The position numbers were made by a program, and so were the translations under genes. A stretch of 64,000 nucleotides of DNA, taken from NCBI RefSeq assembly GCF_012641275.1, contig NZ_JABAIA010000001.1, positions 1,240,001-1,304,000 on the forward strand. Reading direction: 5' to 3'. This DNA comes from Chitinophaga varians. Its GTDB lineage: Bacteria; Bacteroidota; Bacteroidia; Chitinophagales; Chitinophagaceae. Positions 1 to 10,073 of this stretch are shown here, piece by piece (within the stretch, counting starts at the first letter, position 1; the number at the start of each line of letters is the position of its first letter). The notes under the pieces were generated by a model, which was given only the letters and a program-made list of their open reading frames with translations, was not told the DNA's origin and did not search any database.

Positions 1-509
1 TGCAGATAACCGGTAAAAAAGAAGGTATCCGGCCGGAACAGTTTCCTGTCGTACAGCGCCAGTGGCCAGAGGCCCATGATCACATTAAATACCAGGATAA
101 CAATGGAAGGACCGTAGTAGTGGTGCCGGATGCCCACGGCCATCGCTATTCCGCCATAGATCCATACCGGCAGGTAGATGGCGTTATGAATGAGGAACCA
201 TTCGCGGAGGCGGCTGTTTTTGTTCATGCTGCCCATGGCGGGGTACAGGAATTCGTAGCCCTGGGTTTGCATTACTTTCATCACGAAGCCTACACATTTG
301 AGGCAGTAAAGCGCCCACAGTCCCAGCACGATCAGTAGGAAGGACGTGCCTTCCAGGAAGCCCATCATGAGCCCTTTGTGATAATTGAGCAGGCTGCCGC
401 TGTCCACCACGCCGAACATGAGATAGAACAGCACGAGGAAGAAGCCCGTGTTCTGTATATAGAACCGGGTAGTGAATATTTTTTGCAGGATGGCCGTAAC
501 TGAACGCAT
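1..509 (-). CDS. Membrane protein, probable ABC exporter permease subunit (partial)
   Basis: Open frame that starts at ATG 509 and runs off the left edge of the window, so the C-terminal part is missing. About 169 codons are visible. The protein is hydrophobic, with likely membrane segments near residues 22-36 and 52-75 and again near 115-130 and 135-150. It begins one base after the stop of the ABC ATPase gene upstream, so the two are almost certainly co-transcribed, and a permease role is inferred from that pairing. No substrate can be read from the sequence. I see no conserved motif that would name the family. Confidence 0.75.
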   Translation of the reverse strand, partial: MRSVTAILQKIFTTRFYIQNTGFFLVLFYLMFGVVDSGSLLNYHKGLMMGFLEGTSFLLIVLGLWALYCLKCVGFVMKVMQTQGYEFLYPAMGSMNKNSRLREWFLIHNAIYLPVWIYGGIAMAVGIRHHYYGPSIVILVFNVIMGLWPLALYDRKLFRPDTFFFTGYL

Positions 510-510
510 A

Positions 511-1158
511 TTAATTGAGCGTAATATTTTTTTCCGCGATCCGAAGAGTGCCTGTGATGGTGACCTCTTCCGGGTCCAGCGGCTGGTGGGAGGTGATAAG
601 GAAGGTAACGCCGGCAGCATGGCGGGTGCGGACCAGGTCGTACATGATCGCCAGCGTGCGGGTATCGATAGTGATGAGGGGCTCATCGAGCAGTATCACC
701 GCCGGGTTGCCCGTAAAGGCCAGCAGCAGCGACAATTTTTTGAGCATGCCGCTGGAATAGGTGCTCACCGGGTTATTGACAAAGATATGCACACCCATTC
801 GTTCGGCTATTTCAGCGATCAGTTGGCGGTCGCCCCCTTTGGTGCCGAGGTAGAGCTCCAGCAGATCGCGGCCGGTGAGGAAAGCCGGGTAGAACGGTTC
901 CGCCTCAGCGTAGTTGATCAGCCGGCGAAAGGCCACCGGATGGTCTTTGCTGCTGACATCCCCACGAAGCCGGATTTCCCCTTTGAAGGGTATGAGGCCG
1001 GCCATTACTTTCATACAGGTGGTTTTGCCGGCGCCGTTTTCACCTTGTAGCCAGTATATGCCGGCCGGCAATTCCAGATGGGGGATATCCAGAATGGGTA
1101 CACTCTGGTAATTTTTTTTGACAGCATGAAGGACTATAACCGGTTCGGACATACGCAT
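511..1158 (-). CDS. ABC transporter ATP-binding protein
   Basis: A 215-residue ATPase that would drive a membrane transporter from the cytoplasmic face. Visible motifs are Walker A GENGAGKTT near residue 39, the signature-like segment YSSGMLKKL near 133, and Walker B VILLDEP near 153, followed by the switch histidine in the TSHQ segment near 190. The length fits a short single-domain ABC ATPase of the drug- or lipid-exporter type. The gene starts at 1158; a second in-frame ATG two codons later is equally possible. It sits directly upstream of the partial membrane gene, with a one-base gap, in a two-gene unit. Substrate unknown. Confidence 0.9.
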   Translation of the reverse strand: MRMSEPVIVLHAVKKNYQSVPILDIPHLELPAGIYWLQGENGAGKTTCMKVMAGLIPFKGEIRLRGDVSSKDHPVAFRRLINYAEAEPFYPAFLTGRDLLELYLGTKGGDRQLIAEIAERMGVHIFVNNPVSTYSSGMLKKLSLLLAFTGNPAVILLDEPLITIDTRTLAIMYDLVRTRHAAGVTFLITSHQPLDPEEVTITGTLRIAEKNITLN

Positions 1159-1349
1159 AAGTTGATCTGCCGTAAATATGAAAAATTAATCCTTATAATA
1201 ATATATTCCGGTATTCAATTTAACAAAAATTTGCCAGCGGCTTTTTTTATGCTGATCATCATACTGTTAGTCGGTCTATGGTGTTTTTATGTATATATCC
1301 CCTTAAAATGTCATGCTTTTTTCATGAAGAAAAAATGTTATACCCAGGG

Positions 1350-1416
1350 TTTTCCACATCACCGTGAAACATACGCCGGCACTACATTCCAACAATGTTC
1401 ACATTGTTTTTCCACA
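1350..1416 (+). promoter_or_regulatory. Two DnaA-box-like sites upstream of nrdB
   Basis: TTTTCCACA occurs at 1350-1358 and again at 1408-1416. Both fit the relaxed DnaA box TTWTNCACA. A weaker copy (TTATACCCA) lies at 1338-1346 and a further degenerate inverted one follows the second site. DnaA is known to act on nrdAB transcription in Escherichia coli; its use here is an inference. Confidence 0.4.
1391..1408. promoter_or_regulatory. Perfect palindrome (candidate operator) upstream of nrdB
   Basis: AACAATG-TTCA-CATTGTT: two perfect 7-base arms with a 4-base centre, about 50 bases upstream of the -7 element of the nrd promoter. The form is that of a dimeric repressor or activator site. It does not match the NrdR box as I know it. 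The regulator is unknown. Confidence 0.45.
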
Positions 1417-1456
1417 CCTGTTGAAAACTAAAACCTCCCCCGCTAATGTCGTTCCT

Positions 1457-1464
1457 TACATTTG
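1457..1464 (+). promoter_or_regulatory. Promoter -7 element for nrdBA
   Basis: TACATTTG matches the Bacteroidota -7 consensus TAnnTTTG. No good TTTG -33 element lies at normal spacing, which would suit an activator-dependent promoter. The 5' leader would be about 130 bases. Confidence 0.45.
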
Positions 1465-1601
1465 TAATCCCGGACGTAATCAGTTTTAGGATATAGATGC
1501 TGGAAACAGGCAGGTGGTACATGTGAGATATGCGAATTTTTCAGTATACCAACCCCACTAGGAAAAACCGAGAACCGCGACCCGATATAAAAAATATTAT
1601 T

Positions 1602-2576
1602 ATGAGTAACGAGAATGAAATTCTTTTAAAAGAGAACAAGGACCGTTTTGTCTTATTACCGATCAAATATCCCAGGATATGGGAGCAGTATAAGAAACAT
1701 GAAGCGAGTTTTTGGACGGCCGAAGAGATAGACCTGAGTGCAGACATGAAAGACTGGGCCAGCATGAATGACGGCGAGCGCCACTTTATATCCCACGTAC
1801 TTGCATTTTTTGCCGCCAGCGACGGAATCGTGAATGAGAACCTGGCCGTAAATTTCATGAGTGAAGTACAGATCCCGGAAGCCCGTTGTTTCTACGGTTT
1901 CCAGATCATGATGGAAAATATTCACTCCGAAACATATGCCCTGCTGATTGACACCTATATCAAAGACGCGGCAGAAAAAGACCGGCTGTTCCACGCCATC
2001 GACACAGTACCTGCGGTGAAGAAAAAGGCGGAATGGGCGCTGCGCTGGATCGAGAACGGCACCTTCGCGGAACGCCTGGTGGCATTTGCAGCGGTAGAAG
2101 GCATCTTCTTCAGCGGCAGCTTCTGTTCCATCTTCTGGCTGAAGAAAAGAGGACTGATGCCAGGCCTGACCTTCTCTAACGAGCTGATCAGCCGTGACGA
2201 AGGACTGCACTGCGAATTTGCCTGCCTGTTATACAGCATGCTGGAAAATAAACTCAGCGAAGAACAGGTACACACCATCATCCGCGATGCGGTGAGCTAC
2301 GAAAAAGAATTCATTACCGAAGCCTTACCGGTAGCCCTGATTGGCATGAACTCCGACCTGATGTCCCAGTACATCGAGTTTGTGGCCGACAGATGGTTGT
2401 CCGAGCTGGGCTATACCAAAATATACAACGCGTCCAATCCTTTTGACTTCATGGAAATGATTTCATTGCAGGGCAAGACCAATTTCTTTGAGAAACGTGT
2501 GGGTGACTATCAGAAGTCAGGCGTAATGGGCGGCAGCAAAGAAGCGCAGACCTTCAGCCTGGAAGAAGACTTTTAA
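1602..2576 (+). CDS. nrdB: Ribonucleoside-diphosphate reductase, beta (R2) subunit, class Ia
   Basis: Small subunit of aerobic ribonucleotide reductase. It houses the di-iron/tyrosyl radical cofactor that starts reduction of ribonucleotides in NrdA. The start at 1602 gives 324 residues, normal for R2; an in-frame ATG at 1530 would add 24 unconserved residues. Counting from 1602, the segment ENIHSETY (residues 105-112) carries the Glu and His iron ligands and the radical Tyr112. Other ligands lie in AAVEGIFF and in [11 protein letters not shown] (Glu-x-x-His). The C-terminal tail FSLEEDF is the NrdA-docking peptide. The overall sequence looks like the eukaryotic-type subclass more than the Escherichia coli one. 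nrdA follows after 133 bases holding a long inverted repeat. Confidence 0.96.
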   Translation: MSNENEILLKENKDRFVLLPIKYPRIWEQYKKHEASFWTAEEIDLSADMKDWASMNDGERHFISHVLAFFAASDGIVNENLAVNFMSEVQIPEARCFYGFQIMMENIHSETYALLIDTYIKDAAEKDRLFHAIDTVPAVKKKAEWALRWIENGTFAERLVAFAAVEGIFFSGSFCSIFWLKKRGLMPGLTFSNELISRDEGLHCEFACLLYSMLENKLSEEQVHTIIRDAVSYEKEFITEALPVALIGMNSDLMSQYIEFVADRWLSELGYTKIYNASNPFDFMEMISLQGKTNFFEKRVGDYQKSGVMGGSKEAQTFSLEEDF

Positions 2577-2578
2577 TC

Positions 2579-2670
2579 ATTTCGGGATTTTTTGATGTAT
2601 GATTTTTTGATTTCGGGAGATGTTTAAAATATCCAACAAACAAAATTCCAAAATCAAAAAATCCCCAAAT
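2579..2670. repeat. Long imperfect inverted repeat between nrdB and nrdA
   Basis: Arms 2579-2596 and 2653-2670 are complementary over 18 bases with one mismatch. Inside them 2584-2596 and 2653-2665 match perfectly. A second copy of the left arm core (GATTTTTTGAT at 2601-2611) could pair with the same right arm, so two alternative hairpins are possible. There is no G+C-rich stem with a T tract, so it is not a standard terminator. Confidence 0.7.
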
Positions 2671-2709
2671 TTCAAACTCATTTATCTAACCTCTTAAATT
2701 CACAAACCC

Positions 2710-5085
2710 ATGTTCGTAATCAAGAGAGATGGACGAAAAGAAGCAGTGAAGTTCGACAAAATCACTGCCCGTATCGAAAAACTGTGCTACGGTTTTAATA
2801 CGGAATATGTAGACGCAATAGACGTGGCCAAGAAAGTGATCCAGGGTTTATATGACGGCGTAACTACTTCGGAGCTGGACAACCTGGCTGCTGAAACAGC
2901 GGCGTCCCTCACCACCAAACATCCGGACTACGCCCTGCTGGCCTCCCGCATAGCTGTAAGCAACCTGCATAAGAATACAGAAAAATCGTTCTCCAAAACG
3001 ATGCGCAAACTGTATAACTACATTGATCCCAAAACCGGCAAGAACGCAGCCCTGCTGTCTGACGAAGTTTGGGATATCATCGAGAAAAATGCAGACATCC
3101 TTGACTCCAACATCATTTATGACCGCGATTTCGCCTTCGACTACTTCGGTTTCAAAACACTGGAGCGCTCTTACCTGCTGAAAACAGACGGTAGAGTGGT
3201 GGAACGCCCTCAACACATGTTCATGCGTGTGTCTGTAGGTATCCACAAAGAAGACATCGAATCCGCGATCAAAACATACAACCTGATGAGCGAGCGCTGG
3301 TTCACACACGCCACGCCTACCCTCTTCAACGCCGGCACACCGAAACCGCAGATGTCTTCCTGCTTCCTGCTCACCATGCAGGACGACAGCATCGAAGGTA
3401 TCTACGACACCCTGAAACAGACCGCCAAGATCTCCCAGAGCGCCGGTGGTATCGGTCTCAGCATTCATAACATCCGGGCTACCGGTTCTTATATCAGCGG
3501 CACCAACGGTACCTCCAACGGTATCATCCCGATGCTGCGCGTATTCAACGACACTGCCCGTTATGTGGACCAGGGCGGCGGCAAACGCAAAGGCGCGTTC
3601 GCTATCTACCTGGAACCATGGCATGCCGATATCTTCGAATTCCTGGACCTGCGTAAAAACCATGGTAAAGAAGAAATGCGTGCCCGCGACCTCTTCTACG
3701 CCCTCTGGATGCCAGACCTGTTCATGAAACGCGTGGAAGCCAACGGCACCTGGTCACTCTTCTGCCCACACGAAGCACCCGGTCTGCACGAATGCTGGGG
3801 TGAAGAATTTGAAGCCCTGTACGAAAAATACGAACAGGAAAACCGCGCCCGCAAAACCGTGAAAGCACAGGACCTGTGGTTCGCTATCCTGGACGCCCAG
3901 ATTGAAACCGGCACCCCTTACCTGCTGTATAAAGACTCCGCCAACCGCAAGTCCAACCAGCAGAACCTGGGCACCATCAAAAGCTCCAACCTCTGCACAG
4001 AGATCATCGAATATACTGACGCTAACGAAGTGGCCGTATGTAACCTCGCCTCTCTGGCGCTGCCACGCTTCGTGAACGAAGGCGTTTTTGACCATCAGAA
4101 ACTGTTTGAAGTGACCTATCAGGCCACTTTGAACCTGAACAAAATCATCGACCACAACTACTATCCGGTAGAAGAGGCAGAACGCAGCAACCTGCGCCAC
4201 CGCCCGATCGGCCTGGGCGTACAGGGCCTCGCTGATGCGTTTATCCTGATGCGTTATCCTTTCGAAAGCGATGAAGCTAAAAAACTGAACAGCGAAATAT
4301 TTGAAACCATCTACTTCGCCGGTCTGACCGCTTCCAACGATCTCGCCAAAAAAGACGGTCACTACGAAACCTTCCCGGGCTCACCAGCCTCCAAAGGCGT
4401 GCTGCAGTTCGATATGTGGGGCGTAACACCATCTTCCCGCTGGAACTGGGACGCGCTGAAAAAATCCATCATTAAAGATGGTATCCGCAACTCCCTCCTG
4501 CTGGCTCCGATGCCGACCGCCTCTACTTCCCAAATCCTGGGCAACAACGAGTGCTTCGAGCCGTACACTTCCAACATCTACACCCGTCGCGTGCTGAGCG
4601 GTGAATTTGTGGTAGTGAACAAACACCTGCTGAAAGACCTCGTGGAACTGGGCCTGTGGGACAATGACATGAAAACAAAAATCATTTCCGCCAACGGTTC
4701 CATCCAGAATATCAACGAGATCCCGGCTAATATCAAAGAACTGTATAAAACAGTCTGGGAAATCAAACAACGCAGCCTGATAGACATGGCAGCCGACCGC
4801 GGCGCGTTCATCTGCCAGTCACAGTCGCTCAACCTGTTCGTAGACACTCCTACAGCCGCCAAGCTGACTTCCATGCACTTCTACGCCTGGAAAAAAGGCC
4901 TCAAAACCGGCATGTATTATCTGCGTACACAGGCAGCCACACAGGCGGTACAGTTTACCGTTGAAAAACAAGGCGGCCAGCAAATCCAACCTGTTATCGC
5001 CAAAGGCGGTGACATATCCATCGACGACATCCCCGAAGGGGCTGTATGCACCATGGAAGAAGGTTGCGTGACCTGCAGCGCCTGA
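2710..5085 (+). CDS. nrdA: Ribonucleoside-diphosphate reductase, alpha (R1) subunit, class Ia
   Basis: Catalytic subunit that reduces ribonucleoside diphosphates to deoxyribonucleotides for DNA synthesis. Its 791 residues are normal for the family. An N-terminal ATP-cone (residues about 1-90, [19 protein letters not shown] at the start) should give dATP/ATP activity control. The redox cysteines lie in PQMSSCFLL and [12 protein letters not shown], the catalytic Asn/Cys/Glu triad in NLCTEII, and the radical-transfer tyrosines in TGMYYLRT. The tail ends CVTCSA, with the C-x-x-C pair that is re-reduced by thioredoxin or glutaredoxin. The arrangement of motifs is of the eukaryote-like subclass. 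The gene order is nrdB then nrdA, and a strong terminator follows. Confidence 0.97.
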   Translation: MFVIKRDGRKEAVKFDKITARIEKLCYGFNTEYVDAIDVAKKVIQGLYDGVTTSELDNLAAETAASLTTKHPDYALLASRIAVSNLHKNTEKSFSKTMRKLYNYIDPKTGKNAALLSDEVWDIIEKNADILDSNIIYDRDFAFDYFGFKTLERSYLLKTDGRVVERPQHMFMRVSVGIHKEDIESAIKTYNLMSERWFTHATPTLFNAGTPKPQMSSCFLLTMQDDSIEGIYDTLKQTAKISQSAGGIGLSIHNIRATGSYISGTNGTSNGIIPMLRVFNDTARYVDQGGGKRKGAFAIYLEPWHADIFEFLDLRKNHGKEEMRARDLFYALWMPDLFMKRVEANGTWSLFCPHEAPGLHECWGEEFEALYEKYEQENRARKTVKAQDLWFAILDAQIETGTPYLLYKDSANRKSNQQNLGTIKSSNLCTEIIEYTDANEVAVCNLASLALPRFVNEGVFDHQKLFEVTYQATLNLNKIIDHNYYPVEEAERSNLRHRPIGLGVQGLADAFILMRYPFESDEAKKLNSEIFETIYFAGLTASNDLAKKDGHYETFPGSPASKGVLQFDMWGVTPSSRWNWDALKKSIIKDGIRNSLLLAPMPTASTSQILGNNECFEPYTSNIYTRRVLSGEFVVVNKHLLKDLVELGLWDNDMKTKIISANGSIQNINEIPANIKELYKTVWEIKQRSLIDMAADRGAFICQSQSLNLFVDTPTAAKLTSMHFYAWKKGLKTGMYYLRTQAATQAVQFTVEKQGGQQIQPVIAKGGDISIDDIPEGAVCTMEEGCVTCSA

Positions 5086-5121
5086 TAACTTGCAAAAGGG
5101 TTTATAAGTATAATTATCAAC

Positions 5122-5150
5122 ATCCCCGGTCTCAGCGGCCGGGGATTTTT
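5122..5150 (+). terminator. Rho-independent terminator of nrdBA
   Basis: Stem ATCCCCGG (5122-5129) with CCGGGGAT (5139-5146), 9-base loop, then a T run. Confidence 0.85.
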
Positions 5151-5222
5151 CGTTTATATGTGCCAGATAATTCCTATCTTACCGCCCGATAGCACCTGAC
5201 TATTTGTAACCCGTACCTATTT

Positions 5223-6671
5223 ATGAAACTTATTCACACAGCTATATTCCTGTTCTGTTGTTTCTCCCTGCAACCAACACTGGCACAAGATATTCTGGCC
5301 AAAAAAGACAGCGTGGCCGCCAAAGTGCAACAGGTACCGGAGAAATTCATTTCCACCGCCAAAAGCAAAGCCGACAAGCTCAATAAACAGGTGACCGCAC
5401 GCACCGACAAAGCACTCAAACGCTTCCTCAAAGAAGAACAGGCCATGCAGAAAAAACTGGCCAAAATAGACAGTGTGGCGGCTAAAAATATCTTCACCCG
5501 CAGCATCGACTCGCTCGGTAACCTCCAGGCACGCCTCAAAGGAAAACTGGGCAAAGTGAAAGTACCATCCATGCTCTCCCAGCCCGGCGGCCCCTACCTG
5601 GACAGCCTGCAAAACTCACTCGCCTTCCTCAAAGGCTCCAACGACCTGCTCAAACAGAGCAAAGGCATCACCGATAAACTCGGCAACGCCACCAAGTCCA
5701 TGGACGCACTCAAAGACAAACTGCAACAGGCCGAAGCTATCAAGTCCTTCATCCGCGAACGGAAACAGCAACTCAAAGAACAACTCTCGCAATATACCGG
5801 CTTCACCAAAGACCTTCAGAAAATGAACAAGGAAGCCTACTATTACGCCCAGCAGTTAAAAGAGTATAAAGAAGTCTTCAAGGATAAAAGAAAAGCAGAA
5901 CAGAAAGCCATGGAGATCATCAAAAAAGTACCCGCTTTTAATGATTTCATGCAGAAACACTCCCAGATCGCCGGTCTGTTCAACCTCCAGGGAGGAAGTG
6001 CCAATCCACAGGACCTCGCCGGCCTGCAAACCCGCTCACAGGTGGAGCAGCTTATCCAGCAACGGCTGGGTGGCGGCCCCAATGCCGGCGCCGCTGTCGG
6101 TCAACAGATGGCCGAAGCCCGCAGTCGCATCAACGAGCTGAAAAGCAAATTCCCTGACCTTGACAACGCCGCCGATATGCCCAATTTCAAACCCAAAGAG
6201 CTGAAGACCAAAAGTTTTCTGCAACGACTGGAATTCGGCAGCAATATCCAGTTTCAGCGTAGCACCAAATTTTTCCCCACCACCAGCGACCTCGCCGGCC
6301 AGGTAGCCTATAAGTTCCATAAAAACGGTAGCGCAGGCATCGGCGCTTCGTACAAGCTCGGTCTGGGTACCGGTTTCAATGATATCCACTTCAGCGGTCA
6401 GGGCGCCAGTATCCGTTCTTTCATCGACTGGAAACTGAAAGGCACTTTCTATCTCAACGGCGGCTATGAACAGAACTATCAGCCTGATATTGCCAGTCTC
6501 CCTGACGGCATAGGCCAGTCATGGACGCCCAGCGGACTTATCGGCATCAGCAAAAAGTATAAAATCAACAGTAAACTGAAAGGTAATATGATGGTGCTGT
6601 TTGACTTTTTGTATAATCAGCATGTGCCGAGGACGGATCCGATTAAGGTGAGGATGGGGTATAATTTTTAG
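5223..6671 (+). CDS. Secreted coiled-coil protein with outer-membrane barrel-like C-terminus
   Basis: I do not recognise a named family. Residues 1-22 form a signal peptide ending TLAQ. Residues 23-230 are Lys/Gln/Ala/Asp-rich with strong heptad character and should form coiled coil. A Gly/Gln-rich linker follows near 255-300. Residues about 335-482 alternate hydrophobic and polar positions like beta strands and end in MGYNF, with a terminal Phe as in outer-membrane proteins. The likely picture is a periplasm-spanning coiled coil attached to a small outer-membrane barrel. The gene stands alone between the nrd terminator and the VgrG gene. Function unknown. Confidence 0.8.
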   Translation: MKLIHTAIFLFCCFSLQPTLAQDILAKKDSVAAKVQQVPEKFISTAKSKADKLNKQVTARTDKALKRFLKEEQAMQKKLAKIDSVAAKNIFTRSIDSLGNLQARLKGKLGKVKVPSMLSQPGGPYLDSLQNSLAFLKGSNDLLKQSKGITDKLGNATKSMDALKDKLQQAEAIKSFIRERKQQLKEQLSQYTGFTKDLQKMNKEAYYYAQQLKEYKEVFKDKRKAEQKAMEIIKKVPAFNDFMQKHSQIAGLFNLQGGSANPQDLAGLQTRSQVEQLIQQRLGGGPNAGAAVGQQMAEARSRINELKSKFPDLDNAADMPNFKPKELKTKSFLQRLEFGSNIQFQRSTKFFPTTSDLAGQVAYKFHKNGSAGIGASYKLGLGTGFNDIHFSGQGASIRSFIDWKLKGTFYLNGGYEQNYQPDIASLPDGIGQSWTPSGLIGISKKYKINSKLKGNMMVLFDFLYNQHVPRTDPIKVRMGYNF

Positions 6672-6798
6672 GCGTTGACAATGAACAAAAAACTTATCAT
6701 GTAAACTGTTTTTCTCTCACACATTGCGCCATCTATACCATTTAAAAATAGTATCTTACAAGAAGATAACTGTTTAGTAACCCTTCATCAGGCGATCT

Positions 6799-9700
6799 AT
6801 GGCGCAATTAACCGACGCCGTGTTTAGTATCAACGGCACCCCGATATCAACATATTCCAGTTTTACGCTGACCCAAAGCATCTTCGAGCATCATCGTTTT
6901 ACGCTGACCTGCACATCACAGACCATTGACGGCCTTTCCGGGATATTCAGTTCATCACAGGATATGATCGGTAACACCTTCGAAGCGCATATTTCAGGTA
7001 TTGGGCTCAGTGGTAAACTACAATTCAATGGTATCATCACCAATGTAGAAACTTCGCGAGTGAACGGAGAGTATGGGAATGTCATTATTTCCGGTTATAG
7101 CCCTACTATCATTCTGGACAATGGCCCTCATTGCAAAAGCTGGGAAAACCAAACCGTCAAAGGCATTGCAGAAGATGTATTAAAACACTTTCCTCACCAG
7201 CTACTGGCACCGAAGTTCATGCCGGTGTCGAAACAGGTATTCGAGTATGCCGTGCAGTATAAAGAAACCGCTTGGGCATTTCTGCACCGGCTTTGCGCCC
7301 AGCAGGGAGAATGGCTATACTGGAATGGCAGTGGGCTGGTGATGGCTCCTCCATCAGGAGATACCAAAACCCAACTTGTATATGGTAGTACGCTCAGTCA
7401 TTTTAACATCCATCTGAATGCCCGGCCCACGGACAGACAGTACATTGGGTGGGACTATCAGAACAGTCTTATATATACCAGCACCGGGAAAGAAGTCGGA
7501 CAAAAAGCCGGTTTAAACGCTTTAGGCACTAAAGTGCTGGAAAACGCGCAAACCATATTCGGAACGCAACCCAAACAATGGAACTTCAGGTATGCCGACA
7601 GCAAAAAACAACAGGATGATATGGCCACCTTACATGGCGCCATAGAAAGCACTAAAATGATAATGCTTACCGGACAAAGTGGTCACCCTGGTGTAGCCAT
7701 TGGCAGCAGAACTGAAATCACGGGAAATAATGTTTTTAATGGCGGCAGCACTGAAGACTATGGAGAATATCTCGTTATAGCCGTTGAACACTTTGTCGAT
7801 ACCAAGGGCGATTACAGTAACCATTTTACGGCTGTTCCAGGCTCGTTGCGTGTACCACCGGTAGTCATTCCCGAAGATCCACTCTGCGAAGTGCAAAGTG
7901 CTTTTGTGACCGACAATGCAGACCCAAGAGGCATGGGCAGAGTAAGGGTGAAATTCCACTGGATGAATGGCCCAGAAAAAACGCCATGGATCAGAATAGC
8001 CGCTCCGCATGGAGGACACAATAAAGGACATTTCTTTATTCCTGAAAACGGGGAGGAAGTGATGATAGGATTCGAAGGCAAAAATGCTCATCGGCCTTAT
8101 GTTATTGGCACTGTTTATCACGCTGACGCCAACACGGAATTTGGCAACGCCGATAATGATATCAAAACCATCCAGACGCGCAGCGGCAATAAAATAGTGT
8201 ATGATGACGGAGGTAAAAGCATCACACTGCAGGATGCCAGTGGCAATACAGTATTGATGGACGGCAACGGCAGTATTGTTGTGAATGCCGCCAGCAGTAA
8301 TGTGAATATCCGCGCACCGCAAACGACGAACCTGAACGCCAGTGACCTGAACCTGGTGGCCAATAATACACTTAGCATCCTTGTCGGCAACACTTTCAAT
8401 ATGAGCGCCGGCAATCAGATCATGATGAACGTAATGGCTAAGATGCTGGTCACCACGCCGGAGTTGCGGCAACTGGTGACTAAATACATGCATTTACAGG
8501 CCGGCAAAGCGTTGATTAACACACCTGAAGGGGAAATGAAAATAGAGGCAGAGGACTTTTATCTTGCTGGGCAGAAAAAAATATTTCTCCATTCCAATGA
8601 GAGCGCTACCATTAACTCAAAAGGGATAGCAGAGATCAAAGTACAGGAGGCTAATAAACATAGCAATACTGCTGTAACATACGAGGTCGCACCTAATCTT
8701 CTTACTGCTACAGCCATTGTGCATTTCCGTCCTCAGCGACGATGGAAGGGGCAGTTCGGTTTTGACTGGTTCAGGATCGGTGACACCCGCCTGGATGGCG
8801 ACGTGTCGTATGACTCGCTCATTGGTCAATACTATACGCTGCCAGTCACCGATGCCAATACGAAACGCAATGCGGATGTCAATTCCTGGACTGCGAACTT
8901 TCATGCAGACCCACAGCCCGCGGCATTTACAGCGTACGACCGGTTAACAAGGCTAAAAGGTCTGTACGGTAACTACACCTATTCATTTGATAAAGATGCT
9001 CAAGGTAAGCCGATCAATATTCCTTACTACATTCCCTTTTTAGCGCTGTTGCCCAGAAAAACCGACCCTGCCAATCCGAAGACTGTCCTCGAGTCCGGCG
9101 AAGCCGATCTGGAACTGCATTTGACAATCAAAAAGGTAGACAAAACAGAACAAAAGCCAGACAAGCTGATATTCGAAATGGACAATACGCTTATGGATGA
9201 AAAACATCCACTGGTAAGCATCGATAAGCATACCATTCTCAAAGAGAAGATCAGCAGTAAGATTGACGTGACGATCACCTGTAAAGCGGATTTTAATGAC
9301 GATAAAGAAATCAAAGTGTGGGCAATAAGCCTTGATCCACAAAGCAAACAGGAGATCGCCCGCTTTCCCGCAGGGATCTTAAAAATAGTTGCACCTCTAA
9401 AGAAGATGGTCAAAGACATCGTAATTGTGAAGGTCCGGACCAATGCTGGCACCGGCAGCCCTTCTTCTCTCAATGAGATCAAACGAAACCTTAAACAAGC
9501 GCTGATTGGCATCAATCTCGTTGAAAAAACAATGAATCCTGATAGTAAACGCAACGATTTTGTATCTTTAGATGTAAGGGACCATACGAAAAACCATCAG
9601 ACCATCGATTTTAATGCAGAGTACAATGTAGAAGGAACAAATATCAAATCCAGTTCCGGCAGCAAAAACGTGTCACTGGACAGTTTCCTGAAGACGGAGC

Positions 9701-10068
9701 TGGAGAAGCGTTATCCAGGTACTTTCACGAATCACTTCAAGCTCTTCTTTCTGGCAAATACCTATCAGCAAGTGCTTGCGGATGATGGAACAGGAACGGG
9801 CGTAGGCGGGTATTCCAACCTTGGTACAGATTACGGCCTGATGTTCAAGACGCACAGCGCCACCACCATTGGGCATGAATGCCTTCATGGACTGGGGTTG
9901 CCACATACCTTCTACGGAGAGGAGTATATATACAAGGCCATGTCAACGGATAATGTGATGGACTATTCCCATCTGACGAAAGATAAAGTGACCGGCGCTG
10001 CTCACACTGCTATTGACAGAGTTAGTACCTGGTACTGGCAATGGAAAATAATAAATTCTAAGATCTGA
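6799..10068 (+). CDS. VgrG-like spike protein with C-terminal metzincin-type protease domain
   Basis: A 1089-residue fusion. Residues 1-350 resemble the gp27-like part of VgrG. Residues 360-440 contain the gp5-type OB fold (DPRGMGRVRVKFHW, then PWIRIAAPHGG and GEEVMIGFEG). Residues 445-600 are repetitive beta-helix spike sequence. Residues 620-860 I cannot assign; they include a WKGQFGFDWFRIGDT segment near 647. The C-terminus carries HECLHGLGLPH (residues 1026-1036), a full HExxHxxGxxH zinc site with catalytic Glu1027, followed by a Met-turn NVMDYS at 1052-1057. This is the metzincin signature. There is no signal peptide, as expected for cargo of a contractile injection machine. No other secretion genes are in the window, so it is an orphan. 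The lipoprotein gene 5 bases downstream is its likely partner. Confidence 0.85.
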   Translation: MAQLTDAVFSINGTPISTYSSFTLTQSIFEHHRFTLTCTSQTIDGLSGIFSSSQDMIGNTFEAHISGIGLSGKLQFNGIITNVETSRVNGEYGNVIISGYSPTIILDNGPHCKSWENQTVKGIAEDVLKHFPHQLLAPKFMPVSKQVFEYAVQYKETAWAFLHRLCAQQGEWLYWNGSGLVMAPPSGDTKTQLVYGSTLSHFNIHLNARPTDRQYIGWDYQNSLIYTSTGKEVGQKAGLNALGTKVLENAQTIFGTQPKQWNFRYADSKKQQDDMATLHGAIESTKMIMLTGQSGHPGVAIGSRTEITGNNVFNGGSTEDYGEYLVIAVEHFVDTKGDYSNHFTAVPGSLRVPPVVIPEDPLCEVQSAFVTDNADPRGMGRVRVKFHWMNGPEKTPWIRIAAPHGGHNKGHFFIPENGEEVMIGFEGKNAHRPYVIGTVYHADANTEFGNADNDIKTIQTRSGNKIVYDDGGKSITLQDASGNTVLMDGNGSIVVNAASSNVNIRAPQTTNLNASDLNLVANNTLSILVGNTFNMSAGNQIMMNVMAKMLVTTPELRQLVTKYMHLQAGKALINTPEGEMKIEAEDFYLAGQKKIFLHSNESATINSKGIAEIKVQEANKHSNTAVTYEVAPNLLTATAIVHFRPQRRWKGQFGFDWFRIGDTRLDGDVSYDSLIGQYYTLPVTDANTKRNADVNSWTANFHADPQPAAFTAYDRLTRLKGLYGNYTYSFDKDAQGKPINIPYYIPFLALLPRKTDPANPKTVLESGEADLELHLTIKKVDKTEQKPDKLIFEMDNTLMDEKHPLVSIDKHTILKEKISSKIDVTITCKADFNDDKEIKVWAISLDPQSKQEIARFPAGILKIVAPLKKMVKDIVIVKVRTNAGTGSPSSLNEIKRNLKQALIGINLVEKTMNPDSKRNDFVSLDVRDHTKNHQTIDFNAEYNVEGTNIKSSSGSKNVSLDSFLKTELEKRYPGTFTNHFKLFFLANTYQQVLADDGTGTGVGGYSNLGTDYGLMFKTHSATTIGHECLHGLGLPHTFYGEEYIYKAMSTDNVMDYSHLTKDKVTGAAHTAIDRVSTWYWQWKIINSKI

Positions 10069-10073
10069 CAAAC

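Noticed and set aside
1078..1431. 117-codon frame on plus upstream of nrdB
   Set aside because: It starts inside the ABC ATPase in antisense and crosses the regulatory palindrome; no protein features.
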